A stretch of 64,000 bases of DNA from Atopomonas sediminilitoris (lineage in GTDB: Bacteria > Pseudomonadota > Gammaproteobacteria > Pseudomonadales > Pseudomonadaceae), in NCBI RefSeq assembly GCF_022601735.1, contig NZ_JAKUMM010000003.1, positions 372,001 through 436,000 of the forward strand. The letters run 5' to 3'. The first letter of the stretch is position 1; the number at the start of each line of letters is the position of its first letter. A program made the position numbers and the translations under genes. Below, in pieces: positions 18,317-26,748 of this stretch. Under the pieces are notes generated by a model. That model was not told the DNA's origin, did no database searches, and was given only the letters and a program-made list of their open reading frames with translations.

Positions 18317-18466
18317 CTTAGTGTGTTCGCCAATTAGCTCAGCACACCTTTAATGATATTCAGTTTGGCTATATAGAAATAAACCAAAAGGAAAAATCAA
18401 TTTAAAAACAGCCTGTTACAATCACATTGTATGACTTAACGTTAATTTGAGCGTGTAACCACGCTC

Positions 18467-18514
18467 CCGGCGGGGCACGATAAAAACATGCTGCCAGCAC
18501 ACTGACCCCGCCGG
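18467..18514 (+). other. leader hairpin upstream of the 158-aa gene
   Basis: CCGGCGGGG (18467-18475) and CCCCGCCGG (18506-18514) can form a 9-bp all-GC stem with a 30-nt loop, ending 7 nt before the GGAGGAGCT ribosome site. It may modulate translation of the downstream gene or be an operator; no riboswitch class is recognised. Confidence 0.5.
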
Positions 18515-18530
18515 CGCTCTTGGAGGAGCT

Positions 18531-19007
18531 ATGGGAGTTTCTGCTGAAGTCCTGTTACGTGAAGTCATTCGCCCCACCTTAAAATACCTCGACGTGTGCT
18601 CCAGCAGCGCCGAGGCCTTGCTGTTAGGCTCGGCCGCCTGTTTATCGCACCTCGGCGAGCATCCGGGGCGCTTTCAGTGTTTTGGCTTGTGGCAAGTGTC
18701 CAGCGAGCAGCATCGCAAACTGTGGGATGAGTTTCTCGCCCACGACCCTGATCTAGCCAGCCGCATTCGCGGCCTCGCCAGCCAGCACGCCTTTTTAGAA
18801 AACCCCGATTTAGAACTGTGCGTGAACTTGCGCTATGCCTGTGCCATCGCGTGGATGCATGTGGTATTTGCCGCGCGCGTGCCGTCACTCAATGCCGACT
18901 TAATCAGCTTGGCCAATACTTGGCGCAAGGTGTTTGCCCCCGAGGGCGAACCTCGTCAGTTCATGCGCGCCATGGCCGGCCTGCCGTTAACCGACCACGC
19001 GGCCTAA
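18531..19007 (+). CDS. hypothetical lysozyme-like protein of phage-tail type
   Basis: 158 aa, no signal peptide, mostly helical. The start LLREVIRPTLKYL, the LLLGSAACLSHLG segment and the later FGLWQVSSEQH resemble phage-associated lysozyme-like proteins found in pseudomonad prophages, from memory only. In those the second motif reads as an ES pair; here it is CLS, so a catalytic Glu seems lost. No other phage gene is nearby, so it could be a domesticated remnant. The strong GGAGG site and full-length frame argue that it is expressed. Confidence 0.6.
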   Translation: MGVSAEVLLREVIRPTLKYLDVCSSSAEALLLGSAACLSHLGEHPGRFQCFGLWQVSSEQHRKLWDEFLAHDPDLASRIRGLASQHAFLENPDLELCVNLRYACAIAWMHVVFAARVPSLNADLISLANTWRKVFAPEGEPRQFMRAMAGLPLTDHAA

Positions 19008-19119
19008 ACAGCTCTAGAGCAAGGCCCCATGTCAGACTTGTTGTCGTAAAGCGGCTGACCTGAACCGGTGTAGCCGTTACACTGGAGGCACTACAACAAC
19101 AAGAAATAAGTACCTCACT

Positions 19120-19740
19120 ATGACCTCAGTGCATACCGCGCTGCCGGCGGAGCTTTCGCTACTGCTGGTGGATGATCACAGGATTTACCTCGACGGCTTA
19201 GCCTTTGCCCTGCGCGAGCTGACAGCAAACACCCTGATTGACACCGTCACCAGCGCGCAACAGGCGCGCGAAAAACTGGCGCAGCATGATTACGACTTAG
19301 TGCTGTTAGATGTGAACCTGCCAGACGAGTCGGGCTTGAGCTTGCTGCGCAGCTTGCAGGCGCAGTCAATCGCCAGCCCTGTCGCTATGCTCAGCGCCAG
19401 CGACTCAGGGTTAGACATGCAACAAGCGCTCAAAGCCGGCGCACTGGGTTTTATCTCTAAGAGCGCTGACGGCGCGGTACTGCGTGAGCAAATCACCCGC
19501 CTATTGCTGGGCGAAAGCTTACCCACGCCAAAGCCGCTGCCGGCCAGTAACGGCCCTACTCCGCGACAATTAGAAATCCTGCAACTGTTGGCCGAAGGCA
19601 TGCCGAATAAGCTGATCAGTCGCCAGCTGAATATCTCTGAAGACACCATCAAGACCCATCTCAAGGCCTTGTTCCAACTGCTAGACGTACACAACCGCAC
19701 CGCCTGCGTGAATGCGGCTCGCGATCGCGGCTGGCTTTAA
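19120..19740 (+). CDS. LuxR/NarL-family response regulator
   Basis: 206 aa. Receiver domain (12-125) with acidic pocket Asp18-Asp19, phospho-acceptor Asp64 (VLLDVNLP) and Lys114; C-terminal LuxR-type helix-turn-helix (about 145-206, TPRQLEILQLLAEGMPNKLI). It converges tail to tail with a hybrid histidine kinase 12 nt away, so the two probably form a signalling pair. Targets may include the neighbouring lipase genes, but this is inferred from position only. Confidence 0.88.
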   Translation: MTSVHTALPAELSLLLVDDHRIYLDGLAFALRELTANTLIDTVTSAQQAREKLAQHDYDLVLLDVNLPDESGLSLLRSLQAQSIASPVAMLSASDSGLDMQQALKAGALGFISKSADGAVLREQITRLLLGESLPTPKPLPASNGPTPRQLEILQLLAEGMPNKLISRQLNISEDTIKTHLKALFQLLDVHNRTACVNAARDRGWL

Positions 19741-19752
19741 ACCTCTCTCGCT

Positions 19753-21540
19753 TTACACCTCCAGGGATGGCGTCGTCATGCCTTGGCGCGCGTGCAAACC
19801 GCGCGCAATCGCTTGGCGCAAACGCGCCGGCATCACCGGCTTGGCCAACAAGGCCACATGAGCATGGGCGGCACGCTCAGACAGCGCGGGCGTTACCTCG
19901 GCGGTAATCAACAAGGCCGGTAGCATTTGCCCCACTTGTTCGCGCAACTGCTCCAACACTTGCAAGCCATCCAGCGCCAAGCCCAAACGAAAGTCGCTTA
20001 GCAGCATGTCCACCGGATGATTTTGCAAAGCCTGCTGCGCGCTGATTAAGTCCGTGCATGGGAGCACCTGACACCCCCAACGCGACAATAAACCCACCAG
20101 CGCCTCACGCCCTGCCTCATCATCCTCAATCAGCAAGACACAGCCTTGCAGGCCGCTAGGCGTCTGCGCCACGGCCACCTCGTGCGCGGGTGCGGCCAGT
20201 GCTGGCAACCACAAACGAAAACAGCTGCCACTGCCGGGCGCCGAGTCAAGTTGTAACGGATGAGCCAATAACTGCGCCAATTGCTGCACGATGGCCAGCC
20301 CCAAGCCCAACCCACGCTCGGCTAAACGTCCGGGATTATTGAGTTGGCGGAACTCCTCAAACACTTGCGCTTGCTCATCAACGCTAAGCCCGCGGCCATC
20401 ATCACGCACGCGTATTTCAATTTGATCTTCCGCCGCCACGTGCGCAGACAACAACAGCAAACGGGCATCGGCGTGACGCAAGGCGTTGCTCAGCAAGTTA
20501 CGTAGCAGCCGCTCGAACAACGCCGCGTCCGTCAGCACCCACAGGTTTTCAGGGCAATCAAGGCGCAGCACCGTACTGCCGGCTTCGTCTTGGTGTTCAT
20601 GCAGCAAGCGTGCGAGAAAGGGCCGCACTTCAAGTGCGGCGCGCTGCACGCTCAGCTGCCCCGGCAAGGTGAGCCGCGTGAAATCCAGCAGTGATTGCAG
20701 CATGCGCCCCAACTGGCCGACCGACTCGCGCAGACGCTGACTGATTTTTTGCGTGGTGGCATCTGGGTGCAGCTCGCTTAAATGTTCGGCGTACAAGCCC
20801 ATGGCATTCAGCGGCTGACGCAAGTCATGGCTAGCGGCGGCTAACAAGCGCAGTTTGCGCGCGTTTTCGGTTTCTGCCTGCTCGCGGGCTAACTCCAACA
20901 AGCGCAGGTTTAACCAACTGCTGCGCAAGCTGTGCTCCAACAAGTAGCTACCAAAACTGCCGATCAAATTAACGCAGCCCAAAAACAAACCTTGGTAAGC
21001 CAAGACATCGGCCGGCACGTCAAAGAATCGGCCCAAGATAAGGAAAACCGCCAGCTGCAACCAAGACAAGCTCACGGTCAAACGCCACGGCATACCGAGC
21101 AAAAAGTAGCCGTAGCAGAACAGCAAAAACATACCGTCGTAGGGCAGATTCACCCCCTGACTGATGTTGAGATAGATCACGGCGATGATCGATAAACCGG
21201 AGATCAGATAAGCCGCACCATAGGCGGCCCACGACCATGCCGTCCCCACCCGCTCGCTGATCATTAGCGGATAGCACAGTAGAAGGCCGACAAAAGCCGC
21301 GATGCGCAGCGGCAAGGTCATCCAGCCCAAAGGCGTCATGAAGAAATCGAGCAAGGCGTACGCCAGCACAAACACCACCGCGCTGCCGGCCACCCAAGGT
21401 AGCTGGCGACGCACGCGGGTCAGGTGGTAGTGATCAAACGCGGACTCTAAGGCGCCCTGAAAACGCAGGGCAATGTGGCCGCGCTGCTGCTGTGCCAACA
21501 AAGCCCGTTCTTGCAGGGCCAACGCCCCTTGCGTTAACAC
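19753..21540 (-). CDS. membrane hybrid sensor histidine kinase / receiver
   Basis: 595 aa. About six or seven hydrophobic segments lie within residues 50-200 (an integral sensor without a large periplasmic loop), followed by HisKA with His238 (SHDLRQPLN), an HATPase domain (about 335-445, with DDGRGL and GLGLGLAIV), and a C-terminal receiver with Asp516 and Lys567. Phosphate probably moves to its own receiver and to the adjacent LuxR regulator. It ends the lipase-foldase gene cluster on this strand, starting 24 nt after lifO. Confidence 0.88.
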   Translation of the reverse strand: MLTQGALALQERALLAQQQRGHIALRFQGALESAFDHYHLTRVRRQLPWVAGSAVVFVLAYALLDFFMTPLGWMTLPLRIAAFVGLLLCYPLMISERVGTAWSWAAYGAAYLISGLSIIAVIYLNISQGVNLPYDGMFLLFCYGYFLLGMPWRLTVSLSWLQLAVFLILGRFFDVPADVLAYQGLFLGCVNLIGSFGSYLLEHSLRSSWLNLRLLELAREQAETENARKLRLLAAASHDLRQPLNAMGLYAEHLSELHPDATTQKISQRLRESVGQLGRMLQSLLDFTRLTLPGQLSVQRAALEVRPFLARLLHEHQDEAGSTVLRLDCPENLWVLTDAALFERLLRNLLSNALRHADARLLLLSAHVAAEDQIEIRVRDDGRGLSVDEQAQVFEEFRQLNNPGRLAERGLGLGLAIVQQLAQLLAHPLQLDSAPGSGSCFRLWLPALAAPAHEVAVAQTPSGLQGCVLLIEDDEAGREALVGLLSRWGCQVLPCTDLISAQQALQNHPVDMLLSDFRLGLALDGLQVLEQLREQVGQMLPALLITAEVTPALSERAAHAHVALLAKPVMPARLRQAIARGLHARQGMTTPSLEV

Positions 21541-21564
21541 GGCGCGACCTGCGGCGCAGAGATG

Positions 21565-22656
21565 TTATGAGGCGGGCGAAGACGCGTCCGGCTCGTCGGT
21601 GGGATCATTGAATGCATCATAGGTTTCAACCTTGTGCCACTGCTCTTCTGAAAACCACTGTTGGCGTAACTTCTGCTGAGCCTGAACTTGATCTTGCTCG
21701 GCCATACCCGCCGCGCGCAACCGTGCCAGCTCTTGGCGATACTGCTGATACTGACCATCCCACGCTTGTTCGGCGCGCTGCTCTTGCAGCATAGCCTCAA
21801 CCACCTTGGGCTCATAATGCTGGCTTAAAAACGCGCGCACTTGGCCTTCATCCGTCTTGCTCGCCATCAAGCTGCGAGCTTGTTCCTCAACGGCCAAGGC
21901 TTGCATTTGTTTGCTCTGACTGGCCTGCATGGCCGCAGGTAAGGCGGCGCGCAAGGCCTCTTCACGCAGCTGCTTATCGGCGTCAGACAAGTCCTCGCGC
22001 TGCTGCAGCGCCATCACGCCTAAGGTGTACCGCGAGTACGCTTCCTCAGCACCGAAAAACCCTTCCACTGCGGCAGGGCTAAAATGTTCACGGCGCAAGT
22101 TATCTAGCGCTTGCAGGCCCTGTTTTAACGCCCCCAACTGGTCTTGCGGGTTGTTTTGCTGCGCCGCCGTCAACGGCTGACTGAGCAAGGCAATGCTGGC
22201 TTCTTTGTAGGCCAAATAATCGCCGAGCACATTCACAAACTGGCTGAGCGCGGGCTCCTGCAGGCGTTGTTTGGCGTCAGCCATCATGGCAGCGACGGCG
22301 GCATCGATGCCGGCCTCGTCCGCTGCACTGAGAAAATAATCAATGTAATCGCGCACACCCAACTGCATTTGCAGATTGCCATTGGCGTCCAGCAACAGCT
22401 CACCGTCCACTTCGGTATCCGCCATACCGGCCACTAACGGGCCTTGTTGGGCGGGGGTGGCCGTCATTTGCTTACGTTCAGGGGCAATCGCTTGCGGCGC
22501 TGACGGCTTGTCTAGCGGCGCGAGTGGCGCAGGCGTGTGCACTGCCAATGGCTTAGAAGCTTCTGGCCATTGCCAATACAGCATGCCGGCGACCGTGATC
22601 GCCGCCACGGCCAAACCACCGAACCACAATGCGCGCTGTACTGTTGGGGTACTCAT
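21565..22656 (-). CDS. lifO: lipase-specific foldase (lipase chaperone)
   Basis: 363 aa steric chaperone anchored in the inner membrane by one N-terminal helix (about 10-28), with a Pro/Ala-rich linker and a helical periplasmic domain. The family motif RxxFDYFLSAxGE appears as RDYIDYFLSAADE (102-114), with Ile in place of Phe and Asp in place of Gly. It folds family I.1 lipases in the periplasm before type II secretion. It follows two lipase genes but is separated from the nearer one by an intrinsic terminator. Confidence 0.9.
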   Translation of the reverse strand: MSTPTVQRALWFGGLAVAAITVAGMLYWQWPEASKPLAVHTPAPLAPLDKPSAPQAIAPERKQMTATPAQQGPLVAGMADTEVDGELLLDANGNLQMQLGVRDYIDYFLSAADEAGIDAAVAAMMADAKQRLQEPALSQFVNVLGDYLAYKEASIALLSQPLTAAQQNNPQDQLGALKQGLQALDNLRREHFSPAAVEGFFGAEEAYSRYTLGVMALQQREDLSDADKQLREEALRAALPAAMQASQSKQMQALAVEEQARSLMASKTDEGQVRAFLSQHYEPKVVEAMLQEQRAEQAWDGQYQQYRQELARLRAAGMAEQDQVQAQQKLRQQWFSEEQWHKVETYDAFNDPTDEPDASSPAS

Positions 22657-22692
22657 AAGCTCTGTTCACTCTCCTGAGAAAAAGCCTTAGTT

Positions 22693-22731
22693 AAAAAACC
22701 ACGGCGCAGACCATCAACTGTCTGCGCCGTG
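22693..22731 (-). terminator. intrinsic terminator between lipase and foldase genes
   Basis: On the minus strand a perfect 12-bp stem (22720-22731 with 22700-22711), an 8-nt loop and a run of six U (22693-22698). It stands after the lipase stop and before lifO, so foldase expression would need read-through or its own promoter. Confidence 0.8.
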
Positions 22732-22747
22732 AGTAGACGAGGGACGT

Positions 22748-23677
22748 TTATAACCCTCGACTTTTTAAGCGATTAGCATGTTGGCGATACAAGCTGACGG
22801 GACTGGTCCAGCCACGCAAACCTAACAAGTGGTTGATGGCATCCCCATGATTCATCGCGTAATCCGTGCCGATCACCTTGCCGAGCTTCGTGGAGCACGT
22901 CCCGACCATGGCATCGCTCGACTCGCGACCGAACACACTGCCAGCCGTGGCAAAGAAATAGTCCAACGGATCAAACGGATTGGTAAAGCGCGAGCGCCCT
23001 GTCCATGAAAAGAATTGCACCGAATGCCCCAGCACCGATTCCACCTCTGACCCCGTGCCGCACTGCGCGTAGTTGCCCACGCCCCAAGGATGACGCGCGT
23101 TGATCGCGGCGCTCTCAGGGCTGGACAAACTGCGCAAGGACTCGGTAAAGCTTTGCGGATGATCGGCCCCAGACAAACCATTGATGATTTTGCCCACCGC
23201 GCTGACCAAGGCATTCATCGCGCTTTGCGACAAGCTACCGGCAGGCGCAATACCTAGCACCACGTCGGCCACTTTCGAGCCATGGTTAACCCCATCCACC
23301 GAGGTGATTGAGGCGACCAATTCCGGCCGCAGCGCCATGGCAATCCGCGCCGTAGGCGAGCCTTGGCTATGACCGATGATATTGACCTTACCGCCACCAG
23401 CCTGCGCCCACGGCGCGATCTGCTTGGCCAGTTCAGCGCCACGCTGATAGCTGTTATTGAATGACGCCACGCTGGCGACATGCACGCGAGCCCCATCACG
23501 CTCGAGGTTCCACGGCACGGTATAGAAGTAATTAACCAAGCCACCGATGGAGTCAAAGCCGGCGATGCCATGCACCAGCACAATCGGATACTTAGTTTGG
23601 GTATAGGTGCCGGCCTGAGCGGTGCTCAGGCTCAGCAGGCCGGTTAAGACCAAGGTAACGCAGGTGAGTAAACGCAT
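22748..23677 (-). CDS. lipA: triacylglycerol lipase, family I.1
   Basis: 309 aa secreted lipase. The signal peptide ends at AQA (residue 22). The triad is Ser104 in GHSQG, Asp255 and His277, equal to mature Ser82/Asp233/His255 (Ser82 as in P. aeruginosa LipA). Cys206 and Cys261 should form the conserved disulfide. The lid, calcium-region and C-terminal YRQHANRLK motifs match the family. Where P. aeruginosa has GHSHGG, this reads GHSQGS. It needs LifO for folding. A perfect TATAAT box lies 24 nt upstream, so it can be transcribed apart from the paralogue before it. Confidence 0.93.
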   Translation of the reverse strand: MRLLTCVTLVLTGLLSLSTAQAGTYTQTKYPIVLVHGIAGFDSIGGLVNYFYTVPWNLERDGARVHVASVASFNNSYQRGAELAKQIAPWAQAGGGKVNIIGHSQGSPTARIAMALRPELVASITSVDGVNHGSKVADVVLGIAPAGSLSQSAMNALVSAVGKIINGLSGADHPQSFTESLRSLSSPESAAINARHPWGVGNYAQCGTGSEVESVLGHSVQFFSWTGRSRFTNPFDPLDYFFATAGSVFGRESSDAMVGTCSTKLGKVIGTDYAMNHGDAINHLLGLRGWTSPVSLYRQHANRLKSRGL

Positions 23678-23700
23678 GTGTGAGGCTTCCCATTGTTGTG

Positions 23701-23728
23701 ATTATAGGGGTGTGCGGCACTGCCTAAA
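23701..23728 (-). promoter_or_regulatory. possible sigma-70 promoter of lipA
   Basis: On the minus strand TATAAT (23701-23706) with a weak TTTAGG (23723-23728) 16 nt upstream. It would give a very short leader to the ATG at 23677. The -35 matches only three of six positions. Confidence 0.45.
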
Positions 23729-23758
23729 GCCTGCCCCGAGTCTAGGCAGCCCCAGTCA

Positions 23759-23779
23759 GCACCACATCACCCGGACGGG
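23759..23779 (-). promoter_or_regulatory. element shared upstream of both lipase genes (copy 1)
   Basis: 16 of 21 bases match the copy at 24855-24875 upstream of the other lipase. Read on the minus strand both contain TCCGGG and a GG-N10-GC spacing as in sigma-54 promoters, though the flanks are poor. It lies 82 nt from the start codon. Confidence 0.4.
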
Positions 23780-23819
23780 GGATGCCCGCCCCTCACCCAA
23801 CAAAGGTTGGCCCAACCGT

Positions 23820-24752
23820 TTACAGGCCCTTACCCTTCAAACGGTTAGCGTGTTGACGGTACAAGCTCACCGGATCAGTCCAGCCACGCAGCCCCAGCAA
23901 ATGGTTCACCGCATCGGCATGGTTAAGGTGATAGCTGTCACCCAGCACTTGTCCCAAGTAAGTCGAACACACGCCCACCAAACCATCGCTCTTCTCCTTA
24001 CCCCAGAACACTAGGCCGGTGATATTGAGGAACGGATCGCTCACGTCGAGGATGTTGGTGCCGCTGTTATCGCCAGTCCATGAGTAATAGCGAATGCTAT
24101 GGCCGCGCACGTTTTGCACTTCGCTCGACTTCGCGCAGTAGCTGCTGCTATTCACGCCCCAAGGGTGACGGCTGTTCAGCGCTGCGGTGCCCGAACTGGT
24201 CAGGGTTTTCAGCGCTGCCAAACCGCTTTGCTGATGCTGGGCACCTGAAAGCACGTTAATGAAGCCGCCCACAGCATTGGCGATCGCCGCCGCGCCGCCT
24301 TCGATCCAGCTGCCTGCTGGCACCGCGCCACGAATCACATCCGCCACGCGCGAGCCTTTGTTAACACCGTTGACTGAGGTGACCGAAGCCACCAAATCAG
24401 GCCGCAGCGACGCTGCTACACGCGATGTCGGCGAGCCTTGGCTGTGACCGATCAGGTTGACTTTACCGCCACCGGCTTGCGCCCAAGACACGATTTGCTG
24501 CGCCAATACCGCACCGCGCTGCTCGCTATCATTCAGCGCTGAAACACTGGCCACATGGACGCGAGCGCCATCACGCTCAAGATTCCAAGGCACCGTATGG
24601 AAATAACCAATCAGCCCACCTACCGAATCAAAACCGGTCACCCCGTGCACCAGCACGATTGGGTATTTGGTTTGAGTGTAGGTACCGGCTTGCACCAAAG
24701 GTGCTGCCATGAGTGTCATTGCGGTAAGACCCGCGGCCAACAGATGTCGCAT
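23820..24752 (-). CDS. triacylglycerol lipase, family I.1 (tandem paralogue)
   Basis: 310 aa paralogue of the adjacent lipase. The signal peptide ends near VQA (residue 22). The triad is Ser104 (GHSQG), Asp256 and His278; Cys206-Cys262 match the disulfide. N- and C-terminal blocks are nearly identical to the neighbour, while the region 130-250 (lid and substrate side) is more divergent, so the two probably differ in substrate preference. It is the first gene on this strand and has a GGAGG ribosome site. It should also depend on LifO. Confidence 0.92.
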   Translation of the reverse strand: MRHLLAAGLTAMTLMAAPLVQAGTYTQTKYPIVLVHGVTGFDSVGGLIGYFHTVPWNLERDGARVHVASVSALNDSEQRGAVLAQQIVSWAQAGGGKVNLIGHSQGSPTSRVAASLRPDLVASVTSVNGVNKGSRVADVIRGAVPAGSWIEGGAAAIANAVGGFINVLSGAQHQQSGLAALKTLTSSGTAALNSRHPWGVNSSSYCAKSSEVQNVRGHSIRYYSWTGDNSGTNILDVSDPFLNITGLVFWGKEKSDGLVGVCSTYLGQVLGDSYHLNHADAVNHLLGLRGWTDPVSLYRQHANRLKGKGL

Positions 24753-24854
24753 ATGAGGTTGCCTCCAATGTTCTTGTTTTTGTTGTGGGTACGGCAGGCC
24801 TTAAGACACTCTTGGCTCAAGGCACCCACGACCAACATAGAACGCTTACTGCAA

Positions 24855-24875
24855 GCAACCTATCGCCCGGATGGG
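24855..24875 (-). promoter_or_regulatory. element shared upstream of both lipase genes (copy 2)
   Basis: Partner of 23759-23779. On the minus strand it contains CCGGGCGATAGGTTGC, in which GG and GC are 10 nt apart and TTGC matches the -12 half of a sigma-54 promoter; the -24 half (GGGCG) is poor. It lies 103 nt from the start codon. Confidence 0.4.
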
Positions 24876-24984
24876 TGAAAAACATTTTTTAACGAACAAA
24901 CGCACAATTTGCGCCGCGCACGAGGCAACACAACTGCTACGCAAAGTGACAACCATGCCAAGAGCCGCGTTTAGTTAACGCGCA

Positions 24985-25728
24985 CTAGGCCGAGCAACGC
25001 GCAAAAGCCAACGCCAACCAGCGCTGATAAAACCCCTCAGCCACATGATTCAGCGCGGCCAATTTGCTCGCTAGCCCGTGATGCTGTTGCTCGACGCTTT
25101 GCTGGGAGGGCTGCGAGGGATCGATCAAATCAGCCCAATCGCGCGTCCAGCGGGCAAACAAGGATTCGGTCATTTCCGGATGCCCCTGCAACGCCAGCAC
25201 ATGCTCACCGTAGGCAAAGCCTTGATTGGCGCAATGTGCGCTGGCCATCAACGGCGTGGCGCCGGCGGGGATATCGAAGGTGTCGCTGTGCCATTGGTAA
25301 ACCACAAACTCATCCGCCACATGGGCCAGCCAAGGACTGTTTTGAGCATGTGGGTGACGTGTCACTGGATGCCAACCAATCTCCGTGTGCGGCATGCGCT
25401 GTACCGCAGCACCCAGTGCTTGCGCGAGTAGCTGACCACCCAAACAGTGGCCAATGATTGGCGTGCCGCGCTCGATCCAAAACTGCAGCGCAGCCACTTC
25501 ATCGGCCAACCACGGCAACGGATCATTCACGCTCATCGGCCCGCCCATCACCGCTACCGCTTTGGGTTCGCTAAAGTCTAGGTGCGCCAGTTCGCCAAGA
25601 TGAACGCGCACAATGCGGAAACTAACTCCCTCGCGCTGCAGCACCGCCTCTAAGTGCCCGGGCGAACAAAACTCAACATGCGTCAGAATGACCACATCAA
25701 CCGGCGCATACTGCTCAGCCTTGCCCAT
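24985..25728 (-). CDS. class I glutamine amidotransferase (GMP-synthase-like)
   Basis: 247 aa. The amidotransferase triad is present: nucleophile Cys in GHCLGGQLLAQALG and His-Glu in LQGHPE. There is no synthetase domain, so it is one of the stand-alone GATase proteins related to GuaA; some act as gamma-glutamyl hydrolases. The substrate is unknown. The ATG at 25728 has GGAGG upstream, better than the start five codons before. It follows the esterase gene by 60 nt on the same strand. Confidence 0.82.
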   Translation of the reverse strand: MGKAEQYAPVDVVILTHVEFCSPGHLEAVLQREGVSFRIVRVHLGELAHLDFSEPKAVAVMGGPMSVNDPLPWLADEVAALQFWIERGTPIIGHCLGGQLLAQALGAAVQRMPHTEIGWHPVTRHPHAQNSPWLAHVADEFVVYQWHSDTFDIPAGATPLMASAHCANQGFAYGEHVLALQGHPEMTESLFARWTRDWADLIDPSQPSQQSVEQQHHGLASKLAALNHVAEGFYQRWLALAFARCSA

Positions 25729-25788
25729 CGTAAACCTCCGCAACCTAACCTCCTTCAGGCTGCCAGAGCTCAGGGCGACTTGTACAGG

Positions 25789-26748
25789 TCAGGCGTCGCG
25801 CCAATGCTGCTTGAGAAAATTGGCCAAGCGCTGCAGGGCGATATCCGCGGCGAGCAGTACACCGGCTTGCGCTTGAAACACATGCCAATAATCCGCGTAG
25901 CGCTCCAGCACCACCTCATTACCTGCGGCGAGCAAAGCTTGATGCATGCGTAAGCTATCGTTGAGGAGAATTTCATCCTCCCCCACTTGAATCATGACCG
26001 GCGGTAAAGCCGCCAACTGCTCGGCCCCCGCAAATACCGGCGACACCAAAGGATCATTCAGCTGCGCTGGCGCACAATAATCGGCGCTGGCTTGCGCAAC
26101 CCAACGCACATTGAGCAAGGGGTCACCGGCCGGCGGTTGATGTAACTGCTGGCGCGAGGCATCCGTCAGCGGCGACAAGGTCAGCAACGCAGCTGGCTGG
26201 GGCAAGCCCTGTCGTTGCAAACGCAGCGCACACGTCAAGGCCAAGTTGCCGCCCGCCGAATCACCAGCAATGGCCAACTGTTCAGGCTTAAACCCCTGCG
26301 CCAACAAGGCTTGGTAGGCCGCTACTGCGTCGTCCAAGCCGGCCGGGTATGGATGTTCTGGAGCTAAGCGGTAATCCAAGGCGTACACCGTGGCACCACT
26401 TAAGCGGGCCAAGTTAGCCGTGATACTGCGATGGGTGCGCGCGGAACCAATACAAAAAGCACCACCGTGCAAATACAGCACGGCACAAGGATTAGTCTGC
26501 GCTAAAGACAGCTGCTCGGCCGGCACCCCGCCAAGCGTTGTTGCACGTATCGAAACGCTACGCGGCACCTGCGAGGTTAAGGTTAATGCGCGCAGCCAAA
26601 AGCGCTGCCATGCCACCGGCATAGGCGGACGAATCACACTGCGAAACGCCAGCGTCAACAGACCACGAAAGCCCGCGCGCAACAGCCGCTGCGACCGAGG
26701 TAATTGATCGACCGCCGGCAACTCAAGCAAAGGTGCATTCATAATCAT
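25789..26748 (-). CDS. HSL-family alpha/beta hydrolase (esterase)
   Basis: 319 aa family IV (hormone-sensitive lipase type) esterase. Oxyanion motif HGG (94-96 in YLHGGAFCIGS), nucleophile Ser164 in GDSAGG, with Asp in the DEILLND region and a His near the C-terminus. Such enzymes hydrolyse short- to medium-chain esters in the cytosol. It starts within the end of the monooxygenase gene (26-nt overlap), which suggests they act on the same substrates. A second ATG two codons in (26742) is equally possible. Confidence 0.88.
   Translation of the reverse strand: MIMNAPLLELPAVDQLPRSQRLLRAGFRGLLTLAFRSVIRPPMPVAWQRFWLRALTLTSQVPRSVSIRATTLGGVPAEQLSLAQTNPCAVLYLHGGAFCIGSARTHRSITANLARLSGATVYALDYRLAPEHPYPAGLDDAVAAYQALLAQGFKPEQLAIAGDSAGGNLALTCALRLQRQGLPQPAALLTLSPLTDASRQQLHQPPAGDPLLNVRWVAQASADYCAPAQLNDPLVSPVFAGAEQLAALPPVMIQVGEDEILLNDSLRMHQALLAAGNEVVLERYADYWHVFQAQAGVLLAADIALQRLANFLKQHWRDA

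Larger units (their letters stand above)
18089..18530. other. 442-nt non-coding region with layered repeats
   Basis: Between sseA and the next gene there is no credible coding frame. It contains six 16-bp tandem repeats, a 9-bp inverted repeat, an AT-rich stretch (about 18335-18450) probably holding a promoter, and a 9-bp leader hairpin just before a strong GGAGG ribosome site (18521-18530). The parts are listed separately. Confidence 0.7.

Noticed and set aside
18119..18337. 72-codon open frame across the 16-bp repeats
   Set aside because: It has no family resemblance, its repeats shift frame because the unit is not a multiple of three, and no ribosome site precedes it.
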